Origin: Sclerurus mexicanus
Lineage: Eukaryota > Chordata > Aves > Passeriformes > Furnariidae
DNA: 64,000 bases
Direction: 5' to 3'
NCBI GenBank assembly: GCA_013396755.1
Contig: VWZF01003643.1
Span: 7,421-71,420 of the forward strand
This document shows positions 23,438 through 36,503 of the stretch, one piece after another (positions within the stretch are counted from its first letter, which is position 1; each line of letters starts with the position of its first letter). Position numbers and translations under genes: made by a program. Below the pieces are notes generated by a model. That model ran no database searches and was not told the DNA's origin. It saw only the letters and a list, made by a program, of their open reading frames with translations.

Positions 23438-23965
23438 TGTACTAGGTCTGACTGGGATGGAGGTCATTTTCACCGTAGCAGCTCCTGCGGTGCTGATAAC
23501 AGACCAACATTTCAGGTACTGCTGAACAGTGTTTGCACAGCACCAAAGCCGCCTCTGCTCCTCTTCCCCCCCATGAACAGATTGGAGTGTGCAAGAGGCT
23601 AGGAGGGGACACAACCAGGCAGAGGACTCAAACTGACCAAAGAGATTTTTCTTGCAATACAGTGTCATGTTCAGCAACGAAACAGAGGAAGAGGTGAAGT
23701 TAGGTAGGTTAGCTGTCTTTTACTTGGGAACTGGTGGGGTACCAGTCTAGCCTGGCAGATGGTTAATGATTGTCTTTGTATCACTTTGTTTTGTTTCCTT
23801 CTTTCTTCTTCCACTTTTTCATTGCCTGCTAAACTGTTTTTATCTTGACCCAACAGTTTTTCTTGGGTTTGCTCTTTTTATCTTTCCCCATAAAACTGGG
23901 TGTGGCAGTGGGGAAGCAAGCAAGAGTTTGTGTGGTGCTTAGCTGCCTACTATGGTTAACCCACA
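23438..23965 (+). mobile_element. ERVL-like avian LTR, sense, probably solo
   Basis: Starts with TG at 23438 (TGTACTAGG...) and ends with CA at 23965 (GGTTAACCCACA), the usual LTR boundaries. Internal blocks match the widespread avian ERVL-type LTR as I know it: 'CTGGGATGGAGGTCATTTTC' near the 5' end, 'GGAGGGGACACA' then 'AAACTGACCAAAGAGA' in the middle (about 23603-23646), an 'AAACTGTTTTTATCTTGACC' block near the polyadenylation region (23831-23850), and the conserved 3' tail. No primer-binding site or internal retroviral coding sequence follows. Flanks show no clear target-site duplication, in keeping with age. Confidence 0.8.
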
Positions 23966-24699
23966 ATAGTGTTTTAGTGTAACTGATTTAAATACCAGTT
24001 TTCAGGACAACTATTTAGGTGAGTGTTTAGAACGCATGAACTAGCCAAAGCTTTTTGTGAAACTATGTTTTGTACTATAAAGTCCGTGGAAGCAGGGAGA
24101 ATTGAAGAGGCAGAGAAATTCCTCACATTTTTCTGGAGAGCACAGCGTGGAGAGAGGCAGGACCACTGAATTGCTCCAGTCCTTTCCTTGTCTTCTCTGT
24201 CTTTCATAGTCAATGGTAGTGACTGATGAGACAGCCTTTAAACTGCAACCACCTTGACAAGGCATCTATCAAGAAGGATGGGTGCTGCTTATAGCACTTT
24301 ACTTGCTTGTTTCAAACCATTGTGTTCTTTCCAACCTACAAGTTTTACTCCCTATTTGTGGATTTCATATTTCATAGAAAAGTTGGATTCCTTTCTCCTC
24401 AGAGAAAGATGGGAATGTGAGAAAAACTCTAAAATTTTGATTTTTAATATCAAATACTAAAAATATTTGCCCAGTTTAGCTGGGGAAAAAAATTTCAGAG
24501 AGGGAAATGCCATGCCCATAAAAAGCTGGTTAGAGAGTAGAAAATGTCATTTATATGATGTTTACACCCTAAGGAACTAATTCTCCAGTAAGAAGCTGCT
24601 CTAGTGTGCTTTCTTTGCGGCCAGTGCAGCTCCACTTTGCATGATCTGACTGCAGGTCCCATACCTACTAAGGATTGAATACGGGGAGCATAGATACAA
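23966..24699. other. 734-base spacer between two same-strand LTRs
   Basis: No primer-binding site after the left LTR, no polypurine tract before the right one, and no gag, pol or env-like reading frame. It looks like ordinary flanking DNA rather than a deleted provirus interior, though a heavily eroded remnant cannot be excluded. Confidence 0.5.
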
Positions 24700-25216
24700 C
24701 AGTAAACATATGGCTGGGATGGAGGGATGGAGTTCATTTTCTTCCACGCAGTGTTGTGTTTTGGATTTGTGGCTAAAGCAGTGGTGTACTTGTACAACAT
24801 GGGGGCTTTCTCTTTTCACAGCTCTCTCTCACCAAGAAGCAAATTGGAGGAGCATGAAGTGATATAACCACAACAGCTGACCCAAACTGACCAAAGGGAT
24901 ATCCCCTGCCATAGAATGTCATGGGTGGGGAAGATGTGGGTTTTTTTGAAGGTAGACATTGCTTGGAGACTAACTGGGTATCAGTACCAGTGTGCTTATG
25001 GGAGGTGAGTGGCTTCTTTGCATTACTTGCTTTTGTTTTATTCTTGTTTTATTGTTGTTTTCTTTCTTCCTCATTCATTCCTTTTAAAAAATATTTTTAC
25101 CTCAAACCCTGAATCTTCTTGCTTTTGTTCTTTCTATTGTCTCCTTGTCTGACCCTGGGGGGAGTGATGCAGTGGCTGCGTGGGGCTGACATGCTGACAA
25201 GAGTTGATCCAGAACA
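24700..25216 (+). mobile_element. ERVL-like avian LTR, sense, second copy
   Basis: Same family and orientation as the LTR at 23438. Matching blocks are 'TGGCTGGGATGG...GTTCATTTTCTTCCA' near the 5' end (24711-24746), 'CAGCTGACCCAAACTGACCA' and 'AAGGGATATCCCCTGCCATA' at about 24874-24914 and a degraded terminal block ending near 25216 (GTTGATCCAGAACA). The 5' boundary is approximate because the terminal TG is eroded. The TATA region typical of the family is not recognisable. Confidence 0.75.
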
Positions 25217-28200
25217 ATTCCTTCCTAAAGTACTAGTCATCTGTGGAACCTGCCAGGCAAAACTGACACAAGCTGATTTTTACTCACACACATAAATTTG
25301 CTAATGGCAAAAGTGTTTGTTGAGTAAGGCCCCAAAACAGAAAAGAGACATTAAGGCTTCTGAGAGGGAAAATGGCACAGAGGAGTCCTCTAATACTCAG
25401 ACAAAGTAATTTTGTGACAACTGGTAAGTCATAGTTTGTGTATCTGTAGAACTGCTTCTGTACAGATGCTTCCTGATCCAGTTTGCATGTGGCCACCAGT
25501 ACTGGTTTTGCTCTCTGTTCTCCCCAATGAGTCTCATTTGAAAGCTTGTCTATTGAATTGTGACTAGTATCTCTGTAATGACAGCATTTTTTTGATGACT
25601 GTATATCTAAAGGACTCATATCTTAAAAGGCACAAAGACATTTATAAGACATTTACGTTAAAAGTGTTTAATTTTTTTCTACCTCCTGGACAGAAGAACT
25701 ATGTATCAACAACAATGGACAAAGCTAACATGGTTTTAAATGAAAGATTTTTGTTATAATTTAATAGAAAACTTGAATGCTGAACTTGAGCAAATACTGG
25801 AATTTATCTGTATATTTTCAGTTCTGTAGAGAAGCCAGTAATATCTACATTGCAACACTGCCATAGTACAACACTGTATAATACGCATTTCCCAGTAACG
25901 ACCGAGGTTAGTATTACACAGCCACAAATACCTTACCTTGGGTGCACTTTCACAGAATATATCAAAAATTTAAATATTTCCTACCTGGGAAAGCTGAGAT
26001 ATCACCTTAACCTCTTTCTACTTGAATCAATGTGCTCTAGCCATATTTTGTTAAAGTGGCATTTGAATGTAGATAACACTGGCATATATATGTGAGTAAA
26101 TAAATATTTCAATAGTATTGAGAAGAGTTGGAATATGAATAGTTTACCAAAGACTAAAGATACTAAGCATGGGAAATATCTCTTTGGAGAAGCAGACACA
26201 GATCCATTAATATCAGTGATTACTTTCATATGGTGAATTAGGGTTACCTGGACACTTATCAGACAGTATTAAGTATAATCTTGGGACTGTTAAATGACAT
26301 GTAAATGAATTATAGCATAAACCAGTGATGCAGCATGAGTTTTTGATTGGATTCAAGATCAGAATATGCAACAGCAATCAAAGCCAAGCCAGATGTTGTT
26401 CAGCAGATCCAGCTCTGGTTTTAATCACAGGTTCAGAATTGAGCTTGATTCCAAACTTGTGATAAAGTTAGAGTTTTCTGTCTTGGTTTATGAAGATAAA
26501 AATGATCCTTGGCCTCTAACCTGAAAGATGCATCTCCTTCTGTGCCTTCCTGTGTCAGTGGAGCTCAACCAACAAACTTAGGTTCAATCTACTCCAGTTC
26601 ATAAGATGTGGAGATGTTGACAAAGACTTTTCAACTTTGGTCGCATTTCCCTGTCACAGTGGCCTGTAAATCTGCAAAGTCACATCTTCCTGATTATTTG
26701 CTTACTCTTTCTGTCCCCTCCCACTCAGTTGTGACATATGATGCCTTTGCCAGTCACTCTTCATAAAACAGCTTGAGATAGAAATCAATGCTGATATAAA
26801 AACTCATAGGAGAAGCTTCAAATCCTCTCTGTTGAAAGCAAATCTATTTTCTTCTAATGAAGGCATACCTGCTTAGAGAAGTGATGGATGTGGGACTGTG
26901 AAAAGACATAAGTGTGTGTTTAACTGAATGTATGTGGTTAAATCCCCAAGCACACTCAGACTTAAAATGTGTGTTCAGTTGAGCTGAGGATTCTATCACT
27001 AATTCTAACAACTGTGAAGAAATCTGATAAACTGATGATGCAATAGGAGCTGAGATGGCAAGAACCATAAGGCTGTCATCTTATACAATACGTATTTTCA
27101 CCCTTGCTCTGCTTAAAAATACCATGACTGAAGAGAACATCCCTTTCCAGGATATTTATTTATTTGTTGTTTACTTTTAGGAATCATGAAAGACATGGAG
27201 AAATGCAATGGAAATATTTTTCGTGGGTTTTGGGTATTTCAATAGACATTTATGGACAAAGTTACCCTGTTGGCAGATCTGGTAAGAGTATATGGGAGTC
27301 CAGTGAAGGAATTTGAATCGCCAGGAAAAGGGATCAGCATCTGTCAGATTTCTTCAGGGCTTCCAAGCAATGTTGTGTACTTGTGACTATTGTACTATCA
27401 CAAAGAGTGTGCTTCCTCCTCCCTTCAAGGGTAGCACTACTGAAAGATGAAATACACTTGTTCTCATCATTGCTGGAGGTATAACTGAAGAATAATTGGC
27501 TTCAGGCACTGAAAGCTGTGAGTGAAAAGCATATAGTATCATGCAGTTTGAGTTAAATTACATTCATGGTATCAATTAAGCATAGACTTCATTGTGTTGT
27601 TTGTTAGACATGCTCAGCAAATGCATTTCTTTTGTAAGACAGTACAAAGATGCAGTATTAGACTGACTTCCACAATACTTGAAGGAAAAAAGTGTGAACC
27701 TGCACCACAGATTAACTGAGGCGAGCTGTTTCCTTTACATGATCTGAAAGGACTGAACATGCTCATACCACAGGCCAGTGCACATAAGGCTGTACAAAGC
27801 TTTAGTCTTTCAAAAAATTGTGTGAGTGTTTTGGGGTCTTGAGTTTTTGCCAGGTTGACCAACAGCATTGTGTCTGGAAACAGAATGTATGCTGTGAGTC
27901 AGCCTCCTCATGTCTGCTGTCCAGCCTGTGTGTCTCCTTCCAGTGTGGGCAAAGCCCACTCCCTCCATCTGCACACCTTCCTATCCTCTGCATTTGAATG
28001 TTACCTAGCTGCTGCCTTGTGATTTTTGTTTTAATCACTGCTTCTTCCTCTTACTCATTATTGCATCATACATTGGGAAATGTCAATAGGATTAGGAGTC
28101 ACAGTATGAATAATAAAGCACTTTTTATTTTGTATTGTGATAATATAAATATTTTCTGATGGTATACTTTCTACAGGGTGATTTGCCATTACAGTGCACT

Positions 28201-31200
28201 CCTTGCATTTCAAAATGTCGCGTGCTAGATCCAACATGACTCTGACAGTATGAAAAGTACTGTTGTCACATTTCTTCTGTATTTACACCACCTACTGGGT
28301 GTTGAATTAACTCTGCAATGGTAGATTTTCTATCAGCACACTTATGCTTGAGAATGTATTGTACTTCTGCTTTGAGTATTATAGCAGTTCATTCTCCCCT
28401 CTATCAACAGTTATTACAGAAATTTAGAAAAAACATGTGTATTACAAACACAGAACACTCCTTAACTGCTGGACAAAGAACACTTTTTTCCCTTCAGATA
28501 AATTGTAATAAAACTGTGGCAACTCCTTTTAAAGAAGGTGAGTTACTATACAATAGCATACATGTAGAAAGATTTTGTCTTAGTCATGGAGGTATCACAG
28601 AACTGTTGAGATTGATTGAAATTATTTAGCCTATAAAGGATTTGCAGATGAAATTCTAAGTCTTATAGGCTGTCATTAAGCTGAGTACCATAGAATAAGA
28701 GAAAAAGCAATTATTTCATTACTGAAATGCATAGATATAAATGTCACTATTTTTTTTCAAGCTGAACCAAGAATTTTGCTTATATTGATTGCAGGCTGTG
28801 ATTCAAGGGGAGAAGGCTGATGTAGAAATAGCCTGTAACTTTCCACTAAGGGGAGATTAAAATTCACTGGCCATTAACTAATTGATACAAATTTTATTAT
28901 AGAAGAAAATAAAGATCCAGGTGATGGCTGCTCCATCTTTCTGCAGGGCAAGCTGATTCATAGAAATCATTTACATAGGACTGGACTGAAATCAATTGTA
29001 GAATGCAATCTTTGTTGTCAAGATCTTCTATGAAGCCTGTTAATGTCTACTGTGGTCAAAGGAAAAATAGCATAGGTCATTGAAGAAAAATAAAATACAT
29101 AGAAGTAGCGTGGCTAACACAGAATGATTTGCCAGACTTGGGAAAAACACAATTAACAATACTCAATGCATGCTCTAAGCTTACCACAGGCACTGATGGA
29201 TGGACATGAGCATGCCTATGAAGAGGGAATCTGAAATAACCATTCCAAACACAACCTAAACCATGACAGGGGAGCTGGAGGCTTGGGCCAAACTACCTCT
29301 TAAGAGTAAGGTATCCCAAATGAACAATGCAGCCATAAATAAACTAACAACATTTGAGAGATTCAGAGTAGACAGGAAAATAAAATGTACGGTGAAGACA
29401 TTTTCACGATCTCACATTTTATGGACCCCCAGCACTATTTTTTGATTTGTTTGGTGTTTTTTTAATGAAAAAGTATGGAATCTCATGGAAAATAATAAAG
29501 ATGGTCTTAGCATGTGACTCCTCTGTGTAAGAGAGGAGGAGGTATTAATCACTGCTACACAATAACTGCAAACAGCTGAGAATACCCATAAATATAATTG
29601 AGACACACAGCTTTCTGTGCAACATCAGAGGCATATTGAAAAGACCAAGCAGTCCAAATCACACAGGCGGGTGTGCTTCTATGCATATGGGAACATATAA
29701 TGTGTTTGAGACTAGGAAGAGCACATTGTACAGTTCACCTTGATGACAAGCATAAGTATCACCTGATATCTTAGGCAGAGCCCTAATACTTCACAACTTT
29801 GAATAGAGACTCTGGTTTCAGTTCTACTAGACAGCAAAATATGCATACAGTGAACCATATACCATCTTCTGCTTATTCAAGAGTTGTCAAGTTTATTCAT
29901 TTATTCCTTACAGAGATAAAATATCAGATAAAAGCATCCATTCTACTTTGTTGGGAAGCTATTCAAGGCAGTTACTCCTCTAATTAATGAAACATGAAAT
30001 TACTAGTCATTATTTCCTTTCTCTTAGTCTGACATTGCTTTATACAATGTATAGGGAGTACAAGAAAAAAAAAAGATAGTGATGTTGATGTTCTGCTGGG
30101 CTAAAGAGAGAAAACAGAGAGGAAAAGGTTGTTTAGACAATTCCCATTATAACTCTAATAATATGTCAGAATAAGGGAGATATGTCTATTACTAGTGGAC
30201 AACTACACTAGCCAGCATGAGATTTAGTCTTTCTATTTAGGCTGTATAGTGTGGAATTTTAATATTGAAGATTTACTGGTTTTGTAACATCTAAGTTTTT
30301 AGAAGCAAACTCTTCTGATAAAGCAGGTAAATATGTACTAATGCTAAGTCAATTAAGTTAATTTATGTATGAATAGAAGGTCAGCTTACATACCTGAAAT
30401 AAACCATGAGAAATCCAGGCTGCTGCACTCAGCTAGAGGAGACATATATTGAGGCAGAATGAAAAAGCCAAAGAATTAACTTCCACAGTTTATTTCTCTC
30501 CTTCTCCCCATATTTGTTCATAATATGCCACAAATAAAATCTTAGGGGAAGAGCATAAATGTGATTTTGAAAAGCAAAGAAAGAGCTTCAGAGGTCACAG
30601 ATGAAGTTGTCATTGAAAGCAAAGAAATAGGTAGTTGAGGACATTACAGCGTTCGTGTTGGCTGAATTATAAACTCTTGAAAGCCTCTCCACACCTTTAA
30701 AGAGATGTAAAAGTCAGCGTAACAGGAAATGGAGATACACATTTTTAAAACAATAACCAGACTGAGGTCTGGATTTCCTAAAGTGTTAGGCTGACACCAC
30801 TCCTCAGGACTGTCTGGTCCATGACCATGCTTGCACTTGGAGAATTATTTTATTTATAAGGCTTTGTCAGGCCACAGAAAGGCAGTACTTACAACTGAAA
30901 CTTTATTAAGCTGCTTCAGCCCAAGTAGCTATCAGACCATATGCTATGGGAAAGACATTCATGTAGTAGTTGTACTGACTGCTGGTTTTGTAGGAAAATC
31001 CTAGTCCTAACTAAAACAAGAATATTGAAAAGCTAAACATGTGTGAGCAAAGGATGACTTAAGTCAGTGGAATTTATTGATGAGAGGGCTAATAAGATGA
31101 CCTTCTTTAGCTATTCCTTCTCCATGGACCGCTCAGCTGTGTGTAAAGCAGCTACTGAATCACCAGCAGTTACAGTCCAATTGTTATGAGGTACAATGAT

Positions 31201-34200
31201 AACCTTTTACTTCCAAGAGAAATTGAAATGAACTATAATGTTTCAGAAGCAACCTAAGCCTCTGTGTGGTGAAGGTTCAGTACACTCAATACTTTTTCTA
31301 ATATGCATCAAACAGCTTTTAGGTCACAGGTTAAAGGCTAGTGATGTCGTGATACCCAGAAACAGCCTCTTTTTCCCTATATTTCTCTAACTGTTCAGGT
31401 AGAAACCCTAGCATCAACACCCTGGAATAATCAACACAGGTCACGTAGTGGAATTTTGTGAGGTGGTACTACAATCCCCAGGATAGCTGATAAAGGGGAT
31501 GATTCACATTCAGTCAAACACTTGGCTCTGACAGTCTGGACCTTCACAATATTTTCCCAACATTATAGCAGGGCCACATGTGAAACTTCCTCTAATTTGT
31601 CAACTTTATAGGTGGTAAAATTGTACAAATGCATCCATTCTGAAATAGGCTTTATGCCTCTCTTTCCATCACTCCTAAGGTGTGACTGAATATGCAAGAG
31701 AAGTTGGTGAAATGGAAGTGAAACAAAGAGGCTTTTCTCCAGGTAAGGTTATCTTCGGCTCTGACGGAGGTAGGCTTTGCTGTGTGAAAGACTTGGCTGC
31801 ACTGGGGATTAAGTCACGTTTTTTCAGGGTGCTCTTGCCTCCTTATGATACTGCTATTAATTTGTAGGAGTAGCTGGAAGAAAAGTCTTTCAACCTTTAG
31901 TGTCAGAATGTAAGTCTGAATGCTGGATGAACAGAGCTGTTGGGAAGGGCTCAATCTGCCAACAGCCAGAGGTCAATGCTGGGATATAAACTGCAAAAAT
32001 GCAATCAATCCACCATAACCTAAGTCCTTCAAATATACAGGCAAAATGCCAAGACAGGTTGCCCATAGTGCCAGAGCGCAGGTTGCAGTGGCCACCAGCC
32101 AAGCTAAACAGCACTCTAAGGGGCTCCAGTCTTGCAGACCGACCAGCCTACACAATGCAAGTGCCACATGTCTACTGCAAAGTCTCTCAAGCAGTGTCAC
32201 TTAATTCCCAATAGAGCATGGGTCGTGAAATGGATGTAGTGGGAAGCTAGTGCATAGTTGTCACTATGTTACCTAGACAATGCCTACACAGTTGCCCATC
32301 AGACCTAGGTGCAATGAATCTATCTGAGTGCAACACTGGAGCTCATCACCAATGCCAGCTCTTGATTGCCTAGGACCTTGAAGGAGAACCTGAAGTTTAA
32401 TTTCCCATTATATCATCCTGCCTAGCCTTGCCCTTCCCTGTCCCTCAGTGTGCTCTCTGCTCTCAGTGATTGATCTTCTCTGATCATCAGCACATGTTGG
32501 GGTGCTCCAGAAGTCTGTTTTCTGCACTGTCAGTGGTCTAGTGACATTTTTGTTATCCAACTGGGCTAACAGGGCAAGCCAGAACAAGCAAGGACCATGA
32601 AGGGGGATGATGAGTGGTGCTGTGTAGGAAAAGAGTGTCCTGGTCCCAGACACTTCCCAAACGTCATTGTGCTTTCTAGCAGGCCCTGCCCCAGTATCTC
32701 TGGGATTAATGCCTCCCTGCTCTGAAGAGTCAGAGGAAGCCTATTTATGCAGTGAGGGTAGACCTACATGTTGAGTCACCAAAGTAATTTAAAAGATGTT
32801 TTTAAAGGAGAGTCAAAGCACTGGATGTTGCCGACAGACAAACCTGAGCAGGATCTTTCACTCAGGGATTGGTGTGAAAACATGTCTAAGCCAGAGGTTT
32901 TGAGCAGATGGCCTTCTCCTTTTTAGGTGTGGATGCAATTTGGAACTTTTGTAAACTTCATGAAAGGAAAATCAGGGCAACACAAAGTTATTTTTTCCTA
33001 CTTGGTGGTGGGAAGGTAAATCTATCCATGCCATTGTGGTCCCTTTTGAGCAAGAGTGTCCCACAAAGAGAAAAGGCAAACAAGTTATCCAGCACAGCAT
33101 GGGATGCTTGAAATTATCTCAATCTTGCCTTGTGCACTTGGAAGAATGAGCTTTTTGGTGCAAGGCAGATATAATTCCATCTTCATGCTGACTCACTCCT
33201 GGGAAGTAGCTGAGGAAAACCTGTAAAATATGATGAAATATTTATTAATAACTGAGATTTTATGCATGTATCTGTGTGTGTGCATATAGACAGCTCTAGC
33301 TCAGTGGGACTGAGAAAATAGAGTGGACTACATTTAGGGCAAAAGTGAGTACTTTACTGGCTAAGTACTAATCCTTCTTCTTCTCTTTCCCCCGCCTTCC
33401 ATTCTTCCCCCTACTCCCCATATAGCATTTCTGCTCAGGTCCAAGTACTCAAATATAAATTAAACCACCCACCCCCTGCCACCACCCTTTGTTCCATTCC
33501 AGTGGGAAGTTACAATGTCTGTTACATCTCTGTCTAAGATGAACCCCAAAGCAAGCATTTTATCCTCTCTCATGTAATCATCATAAAGTAGAAAATGAAA
33601 TTTCCAAAACCAAAAAGCATGCTGTAGAGAGCTTCAGGGAACTACATGTCAGTTTTTACTTTGATATATGCTATGTTTAAGAAAAAAAAGCTGAGAAGGG
33701 GATGGGTTAGGGAGAGGAAAATGATGCACTGAGTGTCTTCCAGCAGATTTCCTCTCTGTTGCTTAACTCTTTAGATAGTAGAAGGAAGGAAATAATCTCT
33801 CCTTGCTGCCTGGAGTGAGAGGGAAAGTATTCTGAAGGGACATTGTAAGAACTTCATTTAGAACCATGGATGGTTTCACATTCCTGCTTGCATCTTAATA
33901 AAGTAAACATCACCTCAAGGTTTGCAGTGATGTTATGATGATTTTTAAAATATTAGTAGGATCAGCTGATAAATACTTTGTTTCCTGAGATGATTTAGGA
34001 AAGTAAGAGCTTTAACTCAGACTAGTGAACTATATGAGCTGGCCCAGAAGGAGGGAGCTGGGATTTATTGTGTGTGTTTATCCAGGCGCTGAGTGTTGGT
34101 TTCTGAAATCTCTACTGCTGTTTATTTCCTAGGAGAGCAGAGTTTCGCTCCTAACGGTCAAGAGCAGTTGAATATATTAATGTCTTTTTCTCTGTATCCC

Positions 34201-36440
34201 TCTCTTCTTGTTCAGTAAGACATTTAAGCACATGATGTACTATGCTCAAGAAGCAGAGTGGCAATTGAATCCTCCCTACCTGCTTTCATCATTTGGTTGC
34301 ATCCTCAAAATATGAGCTCCTTTTCTTTAACAGTTTTCCTAAACCAACTCTGTCTCTCCCTGCTCCTATCTGCCACCTCCTATTTGCACTTAGAACTGCA
34401 GTCAGTGTCATCTGTGCCTGCCATCTGCTTCTGGAATATTACGAAGCTGTAATCATAGGATATTTTGAAATTTATTCATACAAATCAAAGACATTCAATT
34501 GCTGTCAGGGGTGGATTTAGAGCTCAGAAAGGCATAGGATTCCTGGTAGAGACTTTCAGAAACAGCAGCTGACAGAGAGAGGCTGCAGATTTCCCTGCCT
34601 GGTTTGGCCATCCCACCTGGCTCCTGACCTCCAGCATTTCTGCATTCTCAGGTGTGGCTTCAGATGAGATGAGCTAACTGTGCCAGATTATTTTCAATTT
34701 AGTGGTAAACTTGGATCTGGGTAGGGGTGAGGCCAAATTTTTCACTTAGACCCCATTTATATCTAGTCTTGAGAAGTGCATAACTGCAACAGTAACCCCT
34801 GTCTTGCTCCTTTTACAAATAGACTGTAGCTCAGTGTATTTTTTCTATTCATGTTTTTTGGAATAGAGGCTACTTTATTAAGTCCAAGAAATGCCTATAA
34901 TAGTGGCTTAATCGCTATCAAGGGCCTCTAGGTGCTACTCTAATTAATAGTAGTAGTAATATTGGATGGTGAACAATCTATATCTTCCCACACAGATCTC
35001 AGATGCTAAGAGTTACTTCTGCACTGCTCGGTTTATACTCTCAGCTTCTGGATTAACAGAAGAGGTGATAAAATATGCTTGCCTTATAAGGTGTTGTGGA
35101 CTGCTTGTACTGCTCTAAGAGAGGTTCTACAACATGAAACAGCTCATGCCAAGGACCCACAAACACAATATGCACATTTCAGTGTGATGGGGTTTTTGCT
35201 TTGGACTTGCCCTGATCCCCTAGATTGATTTGGGGCAGGAGTGCATTAGCTGCAGTCTTGGTATGCAACTTCTAATCTGGCTTCATCCATGCTCCGTAAT
35301 GCAAACCAGGGTAGGGGTGATGGAGAACTGCACGCTTCTTATAAAACTAACGGGCTGATGTTTGCAGTGTGCTCCACTGACTTAGAAACTTTTTTAAATC
35401 AGTTTAAAAATTTTTACCTTTTCACAGTTCAATACGTTAGTAAATTAGTGTGCTTTTTAAACTGTTTCTGCTAGGTGTCCCAATTTCCAAAAGCTCTTTC
35501 ACAGTGTTCAGTGTTTTTATAGATGTTTTTATAAATTAAATCATCATTATGTGGGAAAGGCAACAGAAATGAAAAAACAGCTGTTAAAAATTTCTGCAAA
35601 AATGAAACTATCCCTCGATGGATTCCTGTTTCCCCCAAGACCTACTGAGAGCTGGAGATCTGATCTGAATGTAATGTGCCTATGGTCTTAGTGAACCTAA
35701 TGCCCTCTGCCTGTGCTGCCTGCAGGAGCTAAGCTGTTGCAAGCTCAGCTAGTAGCTGGACACAAACCAACTCAGGGTCCTGGAGGCTGTAGACACAAGC
35801 CAAAGAGTTGTGGTCAAATGCCTGGCAGCTGTTAGACCACAGAAACCAAATGAATAGAAAGGCTCCGTTCGGCTCTGTTGTTGCTACGGAGTTGATGTGT
35901 GGGAATATAGAAGTGCGACCTACTGATTTGCAATGGCAGTACAGCAGCTGGAGGACTGCAAAGCAGGATACTTCAATCCTAGAGGTTTTATTTTTTTTTA
36001 ATTTAGAGATAGATCTTCAAAACACACACAAAGGAGCTAAATGTGACACACAATGAAACAGGAGCACTGTTTCCCAGAGATCAGAATTAGAACGAATTGC
36101 TTTCCTATAATCATCTACATATGCCCTGGCTGGGACCACACAGAATCCCCTCACAGGTGGGAAAACTGGGGAGGGTATAATTAGTTTGAATTTAAAATCC
36201 CCAAGAAGGACATCTGGAGAGGGAAGGGTAGTCATCTGGTGCACCAGCTTCACAAGGGATGTGGTTCATGTCACTGAAGGCTGACAATGACACAGATGAA
36301 AGGGCAGACACAAAAAGGATCAATAAAGGCGACAGGAATGAGGGGGAAATATCAGAGACAAGGGCCATGGTATATTATCATCCTTGAGGAAATCCTTGAA
36401 CCTTTGTCTCATGGTAGCAGTTTTTCATCTTTCTTTTCAG
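25217..36440. other. Long non-coding stretch; no repeat family recognised
   Basis: About 11.2 kb of AT-rich DNA. All frames are below about 115 codons and unrecognised. Noted items: a splice-signal pair around 31680-31742 (63 bases, acceptor after a pyrimidine-rich tract ending CCTAAG, donor CAG/GTAAGG), a MARE/AP-1-like TGCTGACTCA at 33186-33195, and a pyrimidine/C-rich patch around 33370-33490. Otherwise consistent with intron or intergenic sequence. Confidence 0.55.
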
Positions 36441-36503
36441 GCTGTGTGGAGTGGCAACAAATATCTAGAAATGGAGAAGGAAATGGTGGTTGTGGGCAAC
36501 TAG
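36441..36503 (+). other. Candidate 63-base exon (lncRNA or unknown gene)
   Basis: The acceptor is strong: a T/C-rich tract ending CTTTCTTTTCAG at 36440. The donor is strong: TAG/GTAAGA at 36501-36509. The segment between is purine-rich and is open in one frame, but is too short to interpret. I do not recognise the peptide. Pairs this good occur occasionally by chance in a 64-kb window, so confidence is low. Confidence 0.25.
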
